DNA from: JACCXG01 sp963836735
GTDB lineage: Bacteria > Acidobacteriota > Vicinamibacteria > Vicinamibacterales > 2-12-FULL-66-21
DNA length: 64,000 nucleotides
Assembly: GCA_963836735.1 (NCBI GenBank)
Contig: CAWIKP010000019.1
Coordinates: forward strand, 124,001-188,000
Direction: 5' to 3'
Shown here: positions 20,014 through 31,527 of the stretch, one piece after another
Position numbering within the stretch: position 1 is the first letter of the stretch
How the letters are laid out: every line of letters begins with the position of its first letter
Notes under the pieces: model-generated
Told to the model about the DNA's origin: nothing
Seen by the model: the letters and a program-made list of their open reading frames with translations, nothing else
Database searches by the model: none
Program-made: the position numbers and the translations under genes

Positions 20014-21228
20014 TGGCCACCTCCCCCCTGATCTTCCGTAAGGGCCTCGACATGAAAGAGGCCGTCGCCGACGAGCTCGCGGCCGCTTACAACAGCGCGC
20101 TGGTCGATGAGGTTCGGGCCAACGGGTTCCGCTACGTGTCGGGCCGGCTCACCGTCCACCTCGCGCACGAATTCGGCTTCTGTTACGGCGTCGATCGCGC
20201 GGTGGACTACGCGTACCAGGCCCGGCGCCGCTTTCCGGGCCGGAACGTCTTCCTGACCGGTGAGATCATCCACAACCCGCACGTGAACGAACGGCTGCGC
20301 GACAACGGCATCCGGTTCCTGTCGGACCCGGGCGAGCGGAGCGACACGCTGGGGCCGGACGACGTGGTGATCCTGCCGGCGTTTGGGGTCACCGTCGGCG
20401 AGATGGCGCAGCTCACGAGTCAGGGCTGCACGCTGGTCGACACCACCTGCGGCTCGGTGCTCAATGTGTGGAAGAACGTCACCCGCTACGCGCAGGACGG
20501 CTTCACCGCAATCATTCACGGAAAGGTGAAGCACGAGGAAACCCGGGCCACGGCATCGCAGGCGCTGAAATACCCGGGCGGGCGCTACCTGGTCGTCCTC
20601 GACCGCGACGAAGCGGCCGTCGTGTGCGACTTCATCCGCAGGGGTGGAGACAGCGCGGCGTTCGCGGCCCGATTCGAGCCCGCCGCTTCCGCCGGGTTCG
20701 ACCCGGTTGCCGATCTGGTGCGGATCGGGTGCGCCAACCAGACCACCATGCTGATGTCGGAATCGCTGGCCATCGGCGAGATGTTCCGGGCCGCCATGCT
20801 CGATCGGTACGGCGAGGAGGCCCTGCCCCGCCATTTCCGGGCCTTCGACACGATCTGCAGCGCGACCCAGGAACGGCAGGACGCCGTCATCGCCCTGCTC
20901 GACGAGCAGCCGCTCGACCTGATGCTGGTGGTTGGCGGCTACAACAGCAGCAATACCTGCAACCTGGCGAGAATCTGTGCGGAGCGGGTCCGCACGTTCC
21001 ACATCGCCGATCCGGGCTGTCTGGTGTCGCGGGATGTCGTGCGGCACCGGCCGGTCGGGGCGCCCTCCACGACGACGCGGGCGGGAGGAATCGACGAGGG
21101 ACTGGTTACCAGCGACCGGCACGCTGAACATCGGCCTCACCGCCGGCGCCTCGACGCCCAACAACATCGTCGGACACGTCATCAAGCAGCTCGAGGCGTT
21201 TTGCGGAGGCTCACCGCTCCAGGCGTGA
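20013..21228 (+). CDS. ispH: 4-hydroxy-3-methylbut-2-enyl diphosphate reductase
   Basis: 404 residues after removing one extra base between about 21060 and 21110. IspH is the iron-sulfur enzyme of the last step of the MEP isoprenoid pathway, giving IPP and DMAPP. The three [4Fe-4S] cysteines are visible: C57 (HEFGFCYGVDRAV), C146 (VDTTCGSV) and C282 (FDTICSATQERQ). The substrate-binding VGGYNSSNTCNLARI and the C-terminal GLTAGASTPNNIVG are also present. At this length it is the long form found in plants and cyanobacteria rather than the short E. coli form. GTG start at 20013 overlaps the previous stop. The last bases overlap the convergent small gene. Confidence 0.93.
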
Positions 21229-21492
21229 CAGCTCCGGTCCGCTGGCCTGGGTGAGGACGACCTTCACCTTGCGGCCGCGCTGGCGCGCCAGGAACTTGTA
21301 AAGGTCGGATCCGGGCTTGGCAACCACCGTCGCGTTGTCGCCGAGGGTGAAATAGCCTTCCAGCACCTCGTGGTCGGCCGAGCTGACCTGAACGGTCATG
21401 ATGGTTTCGTCGCGGTCGTTGGCGCCGCTTCCCACGGTGAAACCGACGAGAACCAGTGCCAGGGCGCCCATTACCGTCAGCAGCTTCCGCAC
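21211..21492 (-). CDS. Small exported protein of unknown function
   Basis: 93 residues from a GTG at 21492 with GGAGAAA upstream; a GTG at 21522 is also possible. A signal peptide is clear (KLLTVMGALALVLVGFTVGS). The mature part (TIMTVQVSSADHEVLEGYFT, LYKFLARQRGRKVKVVLTQA) looks like a single small beta domain. The 3' end overlaps the convergent ispH by 18 bases. Family not recognised. Confidence 0.65.
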   Translation of the reverse strand: MRKLLTVMGALALVLVGFTVGSGANDRDETIMTVQVSSADHEVLEGYFTLGDNATVVAKPGSDLYKFLARQRGRKVKVVLTQASGPELSRLER

Positions 21493-21772
21493 GACCGTTT
21501 CTCCCTGATTCGGTCCGGCCACCGTGGCCGGACTGGCCCTGTCGGTGCAATCAGGCTGCCACTGCGGATCTGCCTGTCAATCAGTCGGTTACGATGCCCT
21601 GACCGGTCCGCGGTGGAAGGCGATACTCACTTAGACGGTAAACAGACAGTCCCCGGACGCCGTAATACGGCCTATAGTCATCACCGCCTCGAGCGCGGCT
21701 CCGGCCGCACCTGAGCGCAGCCGTCCCGGTGAGCCGGCCGGGGGGCGACACACCGACGATCCGAGAACAGCA
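21493..21772. promoter_or_regulatory. Divergent promoter region of the efflux block
   Basis: 280 bases between the small exported protein gene and the first gene of the efflux block; no gene seen. It contains the near-palindrome GGACGCCGTAATACGGCC (about 21655-21672) next to TATAGT, which could be an operator beside a -10 box for the rightward genes. This is suggestion from position and sequence only. Confidence 0.35.
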
Positions 21773-22318
21773 ATGGGAAGACAGACCGCCTGGGTTCTGG
21801 CCCTGCTCATCACGTGCGCGCCCGGGGCGACCTCTGGCGCGCGGTTGGAGCAACAGGCCCGCCCGGCGGGGGCGCAGATGCCCGCCGCCAAAGACAGCAA
21901 GGACAACAGGGACAAGCCGCAAAACGGCGCGACGCCGGAAGATCGAGAGCGCTGGAAGTGGTGGCTGTACGACCGCGTCGAGCTGGCCATCACCGATCAG
22001 CAGTCGGCCGCCATCAACCAGATTTTCGAGTCCACGATCCCGAAACTGCGCGAGACTCGTCAGGAAATGGACCGCGCGGAAGAGGAGCTCTCCCGCACGA
22101 TCAAGGAGCACAAGGCGGACATCGCCGTCGTCAGCGGGCAGCTGGATCGCGTGGAAAGCGCGCGGTCTCAGTACAACAAGACCCGGGTCCTGATGCTCTA
22201 CCGGATGCACCTGCTCCTCAGCCCGGAACAGCGCACCAAGCTCGAGGCCATTCGCGCCCGGAACGACCAGGGACGACGGGATCGCGATCCTTCGCCTGGC
22301 TACCGCCGTTATCCGTAA
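21773..22318 (+). CDS. Spy/CpxP-like periplasmic protein
   Basis: 181 residues with a signal peptide (AWVLALLITCAPGATSGA) and a helical mature part with the LTxxQ-like ending LSPEQRTKLEAIRARND, typical of the Spy/CpxP/zinc-resistance group of periplasmic chaperones or metal-stress sensors. It opens the efflux block and its stop is 43 bases before the tolC-like start. The length and helix pattern (KLRETRQEMDRAEEELSRTI) fit the family; the ligand is unknown. Confidence 0.75.
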   Translation: MGRQTAWVLALLITCAPGATSGARLEQQARPAGAQMPAAKDSKDNRDKPQNGATPEDRERWKWWLYDRVELAITDQQSAAINQIFESTIPKLRETRQEMDRAEEELSRTIKEHKADIAVVSGQLDRVESARSQYNKTRVLMLYRMHLLLSPEQRTKLEAIRARNDQGRRDRDPSPGYRRYP

Positions 22319-22360
22319 ATCGTCGTCCTGGCTATTGCACTCTTTACTCGACTCATTCGA

Positions 22361-24043
22361 ATGAAGAGCACGTCGCAGCACCTGGAGGCATTTGTGAGGA
22401 AGACCCCGACATTCTGGGCCACGGCCGTTACCGTCGCGTTGGCGGTCCCGGCGTTCGCGCAGGAGCCGGCGAAGGATCACGTGAAGGAGCTGATCGCGCA
22501 GGCGATGCAGCAGGCCGGTCAGACGACCCCAGTCGCGACGCCGAATCAGGGCGGGCCGACCGCGGGACCCGGTGTCCCGCTCTCGGCGGACGATGCCGTG
22601 CGCCGGGCGCTCGAACGCAACCTGGACATCCAGGTGCAGCGGCTCGAGCCGCAGCTGCTGGACTACCAGATAGCCGCGCTCTGGGCGACTTATCGTCCGA
22701 GCCTGACCTCCAGCCTGTTCACGCAAGGCGCCACCAACCTGCCGACCAGCCAGCTGCAGGCTCTCGGCGGCAGCCAGATCACCAACGACACAAACCAGTG
22801 GAACGCCGGCATGCAGAAGAACTTCCGCTGGGGCGGCGGCGCGCTGGCAGCCAACTTCAACAACACGCGGCTGGAGACGTCCGATACGGCCGCCACCCGC
22901 AACCCCGCGTATACCTCGAGTATCCAGGCGCAGTACACGCAGCCACTGCTCCGGAATTTCAAGAATCGATCCGAACGCGCTCGACCCTCATGATCGCAGA
23001 CGCTGCAGGGGCAGATCACCGATCTCAACCTGCGCGCGACGCTGACGATCACCGAGGCCTCCGTCCGCAATGCCTACTGGGACCTGGTGTTCGCGATCGA
23101 CAACGTCGAGGCGGCACGCCGCAATCTCGAGCTCTCGTCGAAGCTGGTGCAGGACAACCGCGCCAAGGTGGAGATCGGGACGATGGCGCCCATCGATGTC
23201 GTCCAGGCGCAGGCCGAGGAGGCGACCCGCCGGCAGGCGCTCGTGACCGCGGAAGCCACGCGCCGCACCAACGAGCTGGCGCTGAAGCGCCTGATTGTCA
23301 GCGGCACCGACGACGACCTGTGGAACGCGACGATCGAGCCGACGGATCGCCCGGCGCTTACGCCGGAGCCGATCGATCTCGAGGGTGCGGTTCGAAACGC
23401 GCTGGCCAATCGCGTGGACCTCGCCGTCAACAAGCGCAACCTCGACCAGAACGAGATCTCGGTGAGAAACATGCGCAACGCGACGCTCCCCAACCTCGAC
23501 CTGATCGGTCTCTACAACCTGCAGGGCCGCGGCGGAACCGAGTTCCAGCGTCAGGGCTTCGGCGGCACGATTACCAACACGATTCCGGGCGGCTACTCCG
23601 ACGCGCTCTCGAACATCGGGCGTTTGGCTGCGCCGACCTGGTCGATGCGGTTGAACCTGACCTATCCGATCGGCCAGAGCTCGGCGGACGCCGCCTACGC
23701 GCGTGCGCGCGTCCAGGTGACGCAGACGCAGGCCCAGATCAAACAGGCCGAACTGATCATCGCGACCGAAGTCACCAACGCCGCGCTGAACGTGCAGAAC
23801 AACCTCGAGGCCGTGCAGGCCTCCGCCGTCGCCCGGGAGCTGTCCGAACAGCGCCTCCAGGCCGCGCAGAGCAAGTTCGAGGTCGGGATGGCGACGAACT
23901 TCGAAGTCGTGCAGGCTCAGCGCGACCTGGCCGACGCACGGTCGATTGAACTTCGAAACATCCTGAATTATCGGAAAGCCATCGTCGATTTCTATCGTTC
24001 CCAGCTGGCTGGCACGTCACGCACCGTGACCTCCATCCGCTGA
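22361..24043 (+). CDS. TolC-family outer membrane efflux protein
   Basis: About 559 residues. Three extra bases near 22965-23015 create an apparent stop, but the frame before and after is the same once they are removed. A signal peptide (TFWATAVTVALAVPAFAQE) is followed by two OEP repeats: LSADDAVRRALERNLDIQVQ in the first and the second starting near LEGAVRNALANRVDLAVNKR. The end has YPIGQSSADAAYARARVQVT and NFEVVQAQRDLADARSIELR. TolC-type trimers form the outer-membrane duct of tripartite pumps; here it is followed by both an RND pump and a MacAB pump and may serve both. Confidence 0.9.
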
Positions 24044-24058
24044 GTCTGACGGGTACTC

Positions 24059-25440
24059 ATGCGTAAAGCTCTGCTCTTCCTGGTCGTCGGTGCCGCCCTC
24101 GGCATCGCCCCGGCCTGCAGCAAAGACGACGGCAGCGCTGCCGCGACCGGGGCCACCGCCCCGGCTGCCGGCGGCGGGGCTCGAGGAGGTGCCGGCGGCC
24201 GGGCCGGCCGGCCTCCCATGCCGGTCGAGTTCGCCGTGGTCAAGCGGGCGCCGGTGTCCGAACAGATCCTGGTCGTGGGGAACCTGATCGGCGCGGCCAC
24301 GGTGCAGGTCGTACCCCGCGTGAACGGCCGGCTCGCCACGGTCAACGTGCAGCTGGGCGACTCGGTCCGGCGGGGGCAGACCGTGGCGAAGGTCGAAGAC
24401 ATGGAAATCCAGGAGCAGGTGCGCCAGGCGGAAGCGGCGTTCAAGGTGGCGCAGGCGACAATCCGTCAGCGTGATGCCGATCTGAAGCTGGCGACCACCA
24501 ATCGCGATCGGTCGAAGAGCCTCTACGATCGCCAGCTCCTGCCGCAGCAGACCTACGACGACACCGTCGCCAGATACGAGGCGGCGCAGGCGCAGAACGA
24601 TCTCGCCAACGCACAGTTCGAGCAGGCCAAGGCGCGGCTCGAAGAACTGAAGATCACGCTGCAGAACACCATCATCCACGTCACCGGTCGACGGCTTCGT
24701 GAGCAAGCGCTTCTCGGATCCCGGCGCGTTCGTCGGGCCCAACTCCCCGGTCGTGTCGGTCGTGGACATCCGCACCGTGCGGATGGTCGCGAACCTGGTC
24801 GAGAAGGACATGAAGCGCGTGCCGGTCGGCACCGCCGCGGCGGTCGAAGTGGACGCGTTCCCTGGGGAGAAATTCTCGGGCCGCGTCAGCCGCGTGGCGC
24901 CGGTCTTCGATCCGGCCACCCGCACCGCGGAGATGGAGATCGAGATCCCGAACGGTCATTACCGGCTCAAGCCAGGCATGTATTCGCGCGTGCAGCTGAC
25001 CGTCGACTCGAGGGCCAACGCGCTGACCGTGCCGCGCAACGCGCTCGTCGAGCTCGATGGCAAGCCGGGAGTGTTCATCGCCAACACCGCAGGCGGCGGC
25101 GGTGCGCAACGCATCGCGCGGCCAGGGCCAGGGCCAAGCGGAGGCTCAGGGTCAGGGCGGCGCGACCGGAACCCAGGGTCAGGGACCTGGCGGGCAGGGG
25201 CAGGGGTCGCCGGCCATGACGGCGAAGTTCCTCCCGGTGCAGATCGGCATCCGGGACGGCGAACACATCGAGATCACCTCCGGGCTTCAGGACGGCGCGC
25301 GCGTCATCACGACCGGCGCGGGTGCGCTCAAGGACGGCGACCGTATCGTCGCCGCGACCCCTGAAGGCCGTGGCAGCGGCCGTGAAGGCGCCGGCGAGCG
25401 CGCCAACCGTGAAGGACCGCGTGAAGGGAGCAGCCGATGA
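24059..25440 (+). CDS. RND periplasmic adaptor (HlyD/AcrA family)
   Basis: 459 residues after removing two extra bases near 24685 and 25110. N-terminal lipoprotein-like signal (ALGIAPACS), then a Gly/Arg-rich segment (GGGARGGAGGRAGRP), the biotinyl-lipoyl half VNGRLATVNVQLGDSVRRGQ, a helical hairpin, the second lipoyl half SPVDGFVSKRFSDPGAFVG, beta-barrel LKPGMYSRVQLTVDS and the membrane-proximal domain. A Gly/Gln-rich insert lies at about 25118-25205 inside the membrane-proximal domain. The protein links the inner-membrane pump to TolC. Its stop overlaps the pump start (ATGA). Confidence 0.9.
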
Positions 25441-28400
25441 GTATTCCGCGCCTAGCCATCGAACGCCCGGTCACCATGTTCATGCTCTCGGGCGTGATCA
25501 TCCTGATCGGCGCTGTCTCTCTGGCTCGACTTCCGGTCGACCTGATGCCGGACGTTTCCTACCCGAGCCTGACGGTCCGCGTCCAGTACCAGCGGCGTCG
25601 GTCCGCTCGAAATGGAGGAGCTCGTCACGCGTCCCATCGAACAGGCGATGGCCGCGGTCGCCGGCCTCGAACGGCTCGAGTCCACCTCGTCGGAAGGCAG
25701 CAGCCGGGTCACGCTGAATCTGGCGTGGGGCACGGACCTGAACGAAGCCGCCGACGACGTGCGCAGCCGTCTCGACCGGGTGCGCGGACGCCTGCCCGAG
25801 GAAGCGGATGCGCCGACCGTCTTCAAGTTCGACGCGAACACGATTCCCGATCATGAGCGTGGGCCTCGAGGGAGACTACGACCGCGTCAAGCTCCGCGAG
25901 ATCGCCGAGCACGATCTGTCGCAGCGGCTCGAGCGCGTGCCAGGCGTCGCGGCGGTGACGGTGCAGGGGGGCCTGCGGCGGCAGATTCACGTCGAGCTGT
26001 CGAAGGAAAAAATCCGCGCGCTGGATCTTCCCGTCGACCGCGTCGTGAACCTGCTCCGGACCGAGAACCAGAACATCCCGCTCGGCGAAATCGACGAAGG
26101 CGACCGCACCTATCTCGTGCGCAGCCAGGGGCAATTCGAGAGCATCGACGAAATCCGCGACATGGTCGTGATGACCCGGCACCGGCGTGCCGGTGTACAT
26201 GAAGGACATCGCGGAGGTGAAGGACTCGACCGAGGACTTCCGCAGCTTCACCCGCATCAACGGCCGGCCCGGCGTCCGCCTGAGCATCACCAAGCAGTCC
26301 GGCACCAACACCGTGGCCATCGCCGACGGTGTCCGCCAGGAGATCGAGCGCATCAACCAGGGCTCGACCGGGATCCGGATGACGGTGCTGAACGACAGCT
26401 CGATCTTCATCAAGCGCGCGATCACATCGGTGCAGGAGCATGCGCTCCTCGGCGGCGCGCTGGTCATGCTGATCATCTTCCTGTTCCTGCGCAACCTGCG
26501 CGCGACGTTCATCGTCTTCACGTCGATCCCGATCTCGGTGATCGGCACCTTCGCGCTGCTCTACTTCAACGGCTACACGCTCAACACGATGACGTTCGGC
26601 GGCCTCGCGCTCGGCATCGGGATGATCGTCGACGCGTCGATCGTGGTGCTGGAGAACACCTTCCGGCACATGGAGCACGGCAAGGATCGGATGCAGGCGT
26701 CGATCGACGGCAGCGAGGAAGTGTGGTCGGCCATCCTGGCGTCCACGCTCACCCACATCGCGGTGTTCGTCCCGCTGCTCTTCCTGACCGGCGTGTCGAG
26801 CATTCTGTTCAAGCAGCTGGCTGTCGTCGTGATGTTCTCGCTGACGATGTCGCTGTTCGTGGCGGTCACGATCGTGCCGGTGATGTGCTCGCGGCTGCTG
26901 AAGCTGCCGCCGCCGGTCGAGGCGCGCAAGGGGATCTCCGGCCGTCTCTACACGGCCAGCGAGAATTTCCTGAACGGGATGGACAACGGCTACGGGCGGC
27001 TGATTCACCGGGCGCTGCATCACCGCCCGACGATCATCGGCGTGGGCACCGCGCTGACGGTTGCCGCCGTCCTCATCCTGCCGACGATCGGCTTCGAGCT
27101 GATGCCGCAGGCCGATGAGGGCGAGGTCCAGGTGACCGCGGAATTGCCGGTTGGATCGAGGATCGAGCGGCAGGAGGACGTTGCGCTGCGGCTCGAAAGC
27201 CTCGGCAAGGAGTACGTCCCCGAAGCGATCGACATCTCGACCAATGGAGGTGGCGGTGGAGGGTTCGGCGGTGGTGGCGGCGGTGGCGGCGGTGGCGGCG
27301 GCAGCCGCACGCAGATGACGATCAGACTCGTGCCGAAGGACGAGCGCCGTCGGTCGAGCGAGCAGATCGCGCGCGACCTCAACCGGCAGCTGGCCAGCGT
27401 GATTCCCGGGGTGATCATCACCACCCGCGCCTCGGGCGGCAACCAGCAGGCAAACCGCCTGATGGGCAGCGGCGATTCCCGCATCGCGCTCGAGATCCTC
27501 GGCGACGATCTGCAGCAGGCGCAGCGGGTCGCGCAGGAAGCCAAGAGCGTGATGGACCGCGTGCCGGAAGTGCGCAATTCGCGGGTCGGCCGCGATGAAG
27601 GCCGGCCGGAGCTCGCGGTCATGGTCGACCGGCCGAAGGCCGCCCTGTTCGGACTGTCGGTGACCGGCGTCGCCAACTCGATTCGCACCAGCGTCGGCGG
27701 TACCCAGGCCGCGTTCTTCCGCGAAGCCGGCAACGAGTACCCGATCGTGGTCCGCCTGCGTGAAGCGGATCGCGAGCGCATCGAGGACCTGAACGACGTG
27801 CTGATCAACACGCCGGGCGGGCAGGTGCTCCAGGCGAAGAACCTGATGTCGGTGCGCAACCAGGCCGGGCCGACCGAGATTCAGCGGAAGAACCAGGAGC
27901 GCGTCATCCGCGTGACCGCCGAGCCCGAAGGCGCGCTCAGCGACGGCATCGACGCGGTGAAGGCCCGGCTCGGCGACATCCGCGTGCCGCCGGACTTCAA
28001 GGTCGGATTCGGCGCCGAGGCCGAAGAACAGGCGCGGGCATTCTCGCAGCTGCAGATGATGCTGATCCTCGCGATCGTCCTCGTGTATGCGGTCATGGCG
28101 TCGCAGTACGAGTCGCTGCGCGATCCGTTCATCATCATGTTCTCGGTTCCGCTGGCGGCCATCGGCGTCGTGCTCGCGCTGAAGCTGACCGGCACCACGT
28201 TCAGCCTGCAGGCCTACATCGGCGTGATCATGCTCGCGGGCATCGTCGTGTCGAACGCGATCCTGCTGGTGGACTACACCAACGTGCTCCGGCGCCGCGA
28301 CAAGATGCCGCTGCGCCAGGCGGTCGAGACCGCCGGCCGGGTCCGGCTGCGACCGATTCTGATGACCTCGATTGCCACCGTGCTCGGCCTGGTGCCGATG

Positions 28401-28562
28401 TCGCTCGGGATCGGCGAAGGCGCCGAGCTGCAGGCGCCGCTCGCACGCGTCGTCATCGGCGGCTTGATCGCCTCGACGATGATCACGCTGGTATTCGTGC
28501 CGACCGTCTACACGTTGTTCGAAGAGGGCTGGAAAGGCTTGCGTACCAAGCACGCCGAGTAG
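25437..28562 (+). CDS. RND efflux pump, AcrB/HAE1-like
   Basis: 1040 residues after removing three extra bases near 25590, 25850 and 26180. N-terminal PRLAIERPVTMFMLSGVIIL, porter domains and twelve membrane helices are recognisable (ALVMLIIFLFLRNLRATFIV, MVDRPKAALFGLSVTGVANS, IMLAGIVVSNAILLVDYTN). In helix 4 the motif is GMIVDASIVVLEN: only one of the two AcrB relay aspartates is present, and the helix-10 lysine is replaced (VVSNAILLVDY), as in other RND subgroups. A run of about 20 glycines with one Phe (27244-27303) is inserted in the PC1 porter subdomain. Substrates unknown. Confidence 0.92.
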
Positions 28563-28598
28563 CATTTCCGGCCCTGCCGTCGTAATAGGGTTGTCAAC

Positions 28599-28630
28599 GG
28601 GCAGGCTGCGGTGAACGCCGTGGCCTGCCC
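28599..28630 (+). terminator. Hairpin downstream of the RND gene
   Basis: GGGCAGGC at 28599-28606 pairs with GCCTGCCC at 28623-28630, with inner GCGG/CCGT pairing, followed by TGTTTC. The U-run is weak, so it may be a terminator or an attenuator between the RND part and the MacAB part of the block. Confidence 0.5.
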
Positions 28631-28714
28631 TGTTTCACGAGATGGCACCGGGTTGTCACAGAAGTGCCACGAATCGCGACCAGGGCCTCGTGAAGGGACC
28701 TGGACCCAACCATC

Positions 28715-30684
28715 ATGAAGAAGCTGATTCTGTTCGTCCTCGTCCTCGCGGCCGGTGGCGGTGGGTACTACTACTACAAGGTCAGGACCAGTAAACCTGA
28801 TCCCACCGTCCTGACCCAGCCGCTGTCGCGCGGAGACGTCGTCGACACGGTCGGCGCGACCGGCACCCTCGAAGCGGTGGAAACCGTCGACGTCGGCACC
28901 CAGGTCTCGGGGGTGGTGAGAGAGCTGCACGCGGACTTCAACACGATCGTCAGGAAGGGCCAGGTCATCGCCAGGCTGGATCCGCAGCTGATCGAAACGC
29001 AGATCGAACAGCAGACCGCGAACGTGGCGCGTGCCGAAGCCGACCTCGATCGCCTGAAGGTGGGGCTCGCCGACGCGAAGCAGAAGCTGGATCGCGCGCA
29101 GCAGATGTCGGCCAAGCAGCTGATTCCGAAAACCGACCTCGAGACCGCGGAGGTCAACGTGCGGTCGGCCGAGGCCCAGATCAAGTCGTCCGAGGCCAGC
29201 CTGGTTCAGGCGAAGGCGCAGTTGAACAACCAGCGCGTCAATCTCGGGTACACGACCATCACCGCGCCAATCGACGGCATCGTCATCTCGCGCAACGTCG
29301 ACCAGGGGCAGACCGTCGCGGCGAGCATGAACGCGCCGACGCTCTACGTGATCGCCGCCGACCTGACCAAGATGCAGGTGCTGGCGAACATCGACGAAGC
29401 GGACGTGGGCCGGATGCGCCCCCGGCAGCGGGTCACGTTCCGCGTCGACGCCTTCCCCACCGACACGTTCATGGGCGACGGTCGCCCAGGTCCGGCTGCA
29501 GCCGGCAGTGGTGCAGAACGTCGTCACCTACTCGACGGTGATTGCGGTGCCGAACCCGGACCTGAAGCTGAAGCCGGGCATGACCGCGAACGTCAATATC
29601 GAGATCGCCCGCCGCAACAACGTGCTGCGGATCCCGAACGCGGCGACGCGGTTCCGGCCGACCACCGAGATGTTCCAGGTGCTCAACCAGGCCGTGCCCC
29701 CCGAGCTCGAGCGCGGGCGCGGTGGCCGCGGCGGACGCGGCGAGGGCATGCGCGCCGGCGGTCCCGGTGGCCAGGGCGGCGGAGCGCCGGCGGGCGCAGC
29801 TCCTGCAGGGGCGTCCGGGGCGCCCCCTGCCGGCGGTCCCCCTGCTGCTGCCCAGGCGAGCGCTCAGGCCCAGCGGCCGCAGGCCAGCGCAAACAGCGGC
29901 GCGCCGCGTCAGGGCCGCGAGAACTCTGCGCGGCGCGGACACCGCGCGCGGCTCCGCGCCTGCTCAGGACGGTGGCGGCGCCCAGGCGAACAGCGGCGGC
30001 GGTTCGCAGGGTGAAGGAGTGGGCAGGGGCGGCGGCGGAGGCCGCGGCTTCGATCCGAACATGACGCCAGAGGAACGCCGGAAGCGATTCGAGGAGCGGA
30101 TGGCGCAGATGACGCCCGAGGAGCGCGAGCGCGCCCTGGCGCGAATGCGCGAAGGCGGCGGTGGCCGCGGCGGATTCGGCGGCGGCAACCGCGGGGGAAC
30201 GGCCGGCGGAAACCGCGAAGGCGGATTCGGCGGCAACCGCCAGGGTACCGCCGGCGCTGGCATGGCGCCGGGCGGCGGACGCGGCAATCAACCCGGCGGC
30301 AATCGCAGCGCCCAGAGTGCCCCCGGCGACGGCACGATCCAGTCCCGCACGATGGCCAGCGGTGCCACGACGATCGATTCGCTGTTCGCGCCGATCCAGG
30401 TTCAGGAAACCCGCGGCACGGCCTGGCAATACGAGAACAAGCAGCTCAAGATGCTGCGGCTGCGGCTCGGCGTGTCCGACGGGACGTTCACCGAGATCGT
30501 CAACGAGAGCGAAGTGCCGCCCACTGCGGAAGTCGTGACCAGCATGACGACCGGGCTGGAGCAGCGGAACACCAACCAGAACCAGCAGAACAACCCGCTG
30601 ATGGGCCCGCAGCGCGGCGGACCGGGCGGACGCGGCCCCGGCGGCGGCGGTGGTGGTGGCGGCGGAGGACGCGGCCGCGGCTAG
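28715..30684 (+). CDS. MacA-like periplasmic adaptor with large Gly/Arg-rich insert
   Basis: 655 residues after removing two extra bases near 29480 and 29930; usual MacA proteins have about 370-400. The N-terminal anchor (KLILFVLVLAAGGGGYYYY), lipoyl halves (GTQVSGVVRELHADFNTIVR and TTITAPIDGIVISRNVDQGQ), helical hairpin and beta-barrel (LKLKPGMTANVNIEIARRNN) are normal. At about 29700-30390 some 230 residues rich in Gly, Arg, Ala, Gln and Pro interrupt the membrane-proximal domain; inside it are two MTPEER repeats (MTPEERRKRFEERMAQ). The domain then resumes (LKMLRLRLGVSDGTFTEIVN) and the protein ends in a poly-Gly/Arg tail. It should bridge MacB to TolC. Confidence 0.88.
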
Positions 30685-30709
30685 GCGCCGGCTCGAAAGA
30701 ACCACACTC

Positions 30710-31518
30710 ATGGCACCAGTCATCTCGGTCAGGAACCTCGTCAAGACCTATGTCGTCGGCGAGGTGACGGTTCGCGCGCTGCGCGGGGCGGACTTCGACG
30801 TCGAGCCCGGAGAGTTCGTGGCCGTGACCGGCCCGTCGGGCTCCGGCAAGTCGACGCTGATGCACATCCTCGGCTGCCTCGATCGTCCGACCAGCGGCAA
30901 TTACTTTCTCGACGGCAAGGACGTGTCGCGGATGTCGAAGGACGAGCTCGCCGCGGTCCGCAATCGCAAGATCGGCTTCGTGTTCCAGGGGTTCAACCTG
31001 CTGTCGCGCACCACGGCGCTCGACAACGTGGAACTGCCGCTGCTCTACAACGGCAGCCTCAAGCTGAAGACGGCCGAGCGGCACAAGCGGGCGATGGAAT
31101 CGCTCGAGGCCGTCGGCCTCGGCGAGCGCTATCACCATTACCCGAACCAGCTGTCGGGCGGCCAGCAGCAGCGCGTCGCGATCGCGCGGGCGCTGATCAC
31201 GCAGCCGTCGATCATCCTGGCGGACGAGCCGACCGGCAACCTCGATACGCGGACCAGCATCGAGGTGATGGGCATCTTCCAGAAGCTCAACATCGAGCGC
31301 GGGCATCACGATCATCCTGATCACGCACGAGATGGACATCGCGGAGTACGGCACGCGGCTGGTACGGTTCCGCGACGGCAAGATCCAGGTCGATCAGAAG
31401 ATCGCCAACCGGCGCGACGCGACCAAGGAGCTGGCTGCGCTGCCGCCGCCCGAACCCGACCTGCAGACCGTCGTCGGCGATGCCGGTTCCTGCCGACCAC
31501 CTCGGTGGCGTCTCGTAG
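30710..31518 (+). CDS. MacB-type ABC transporter ATPase
   Basis: 268 residues after removing two extra Gs near 31303 and 31484. Walker A GPSGSGKST, Q-loop VFQGFNLLSRTT, signature LSGGQQQRVAIARAL, Walker B SIILADEPTGNLD and H-loop ITHEMD identify an ABC ATPase of the MacB/LolD group. The ATPase is a separate protein rather than fused to the permease. The stop at 31516-31518 is followed by GGAGAA and the permease ATG, so expression is coupled. Confidence 0.92.
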
Positions 31519-31527
31519 GAGAACACC

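Noticed and set aside
22965..23015. tolC-like gene as a pseudogene with an internal stop
   Set aside because: Three extra bases within 50 bases restore the frame and conserved sequence; the protein on both sides is intact.
25887..28565. An 892-codon open frame on the minus strand opposite the RND pump gene
   Set aside because: Antisense of a conserved RND gene, without recognisable motif; explained by GC-rich third codon positions.
31300..31310. Programmed ribosomal frameshifting in the MacB ATPase and other genes
   Set aside because: The shifts are all in the same direction, hit dozens of unrelated genes, and have no slippery heptamer plus structure; sequencing insertion is simpler.
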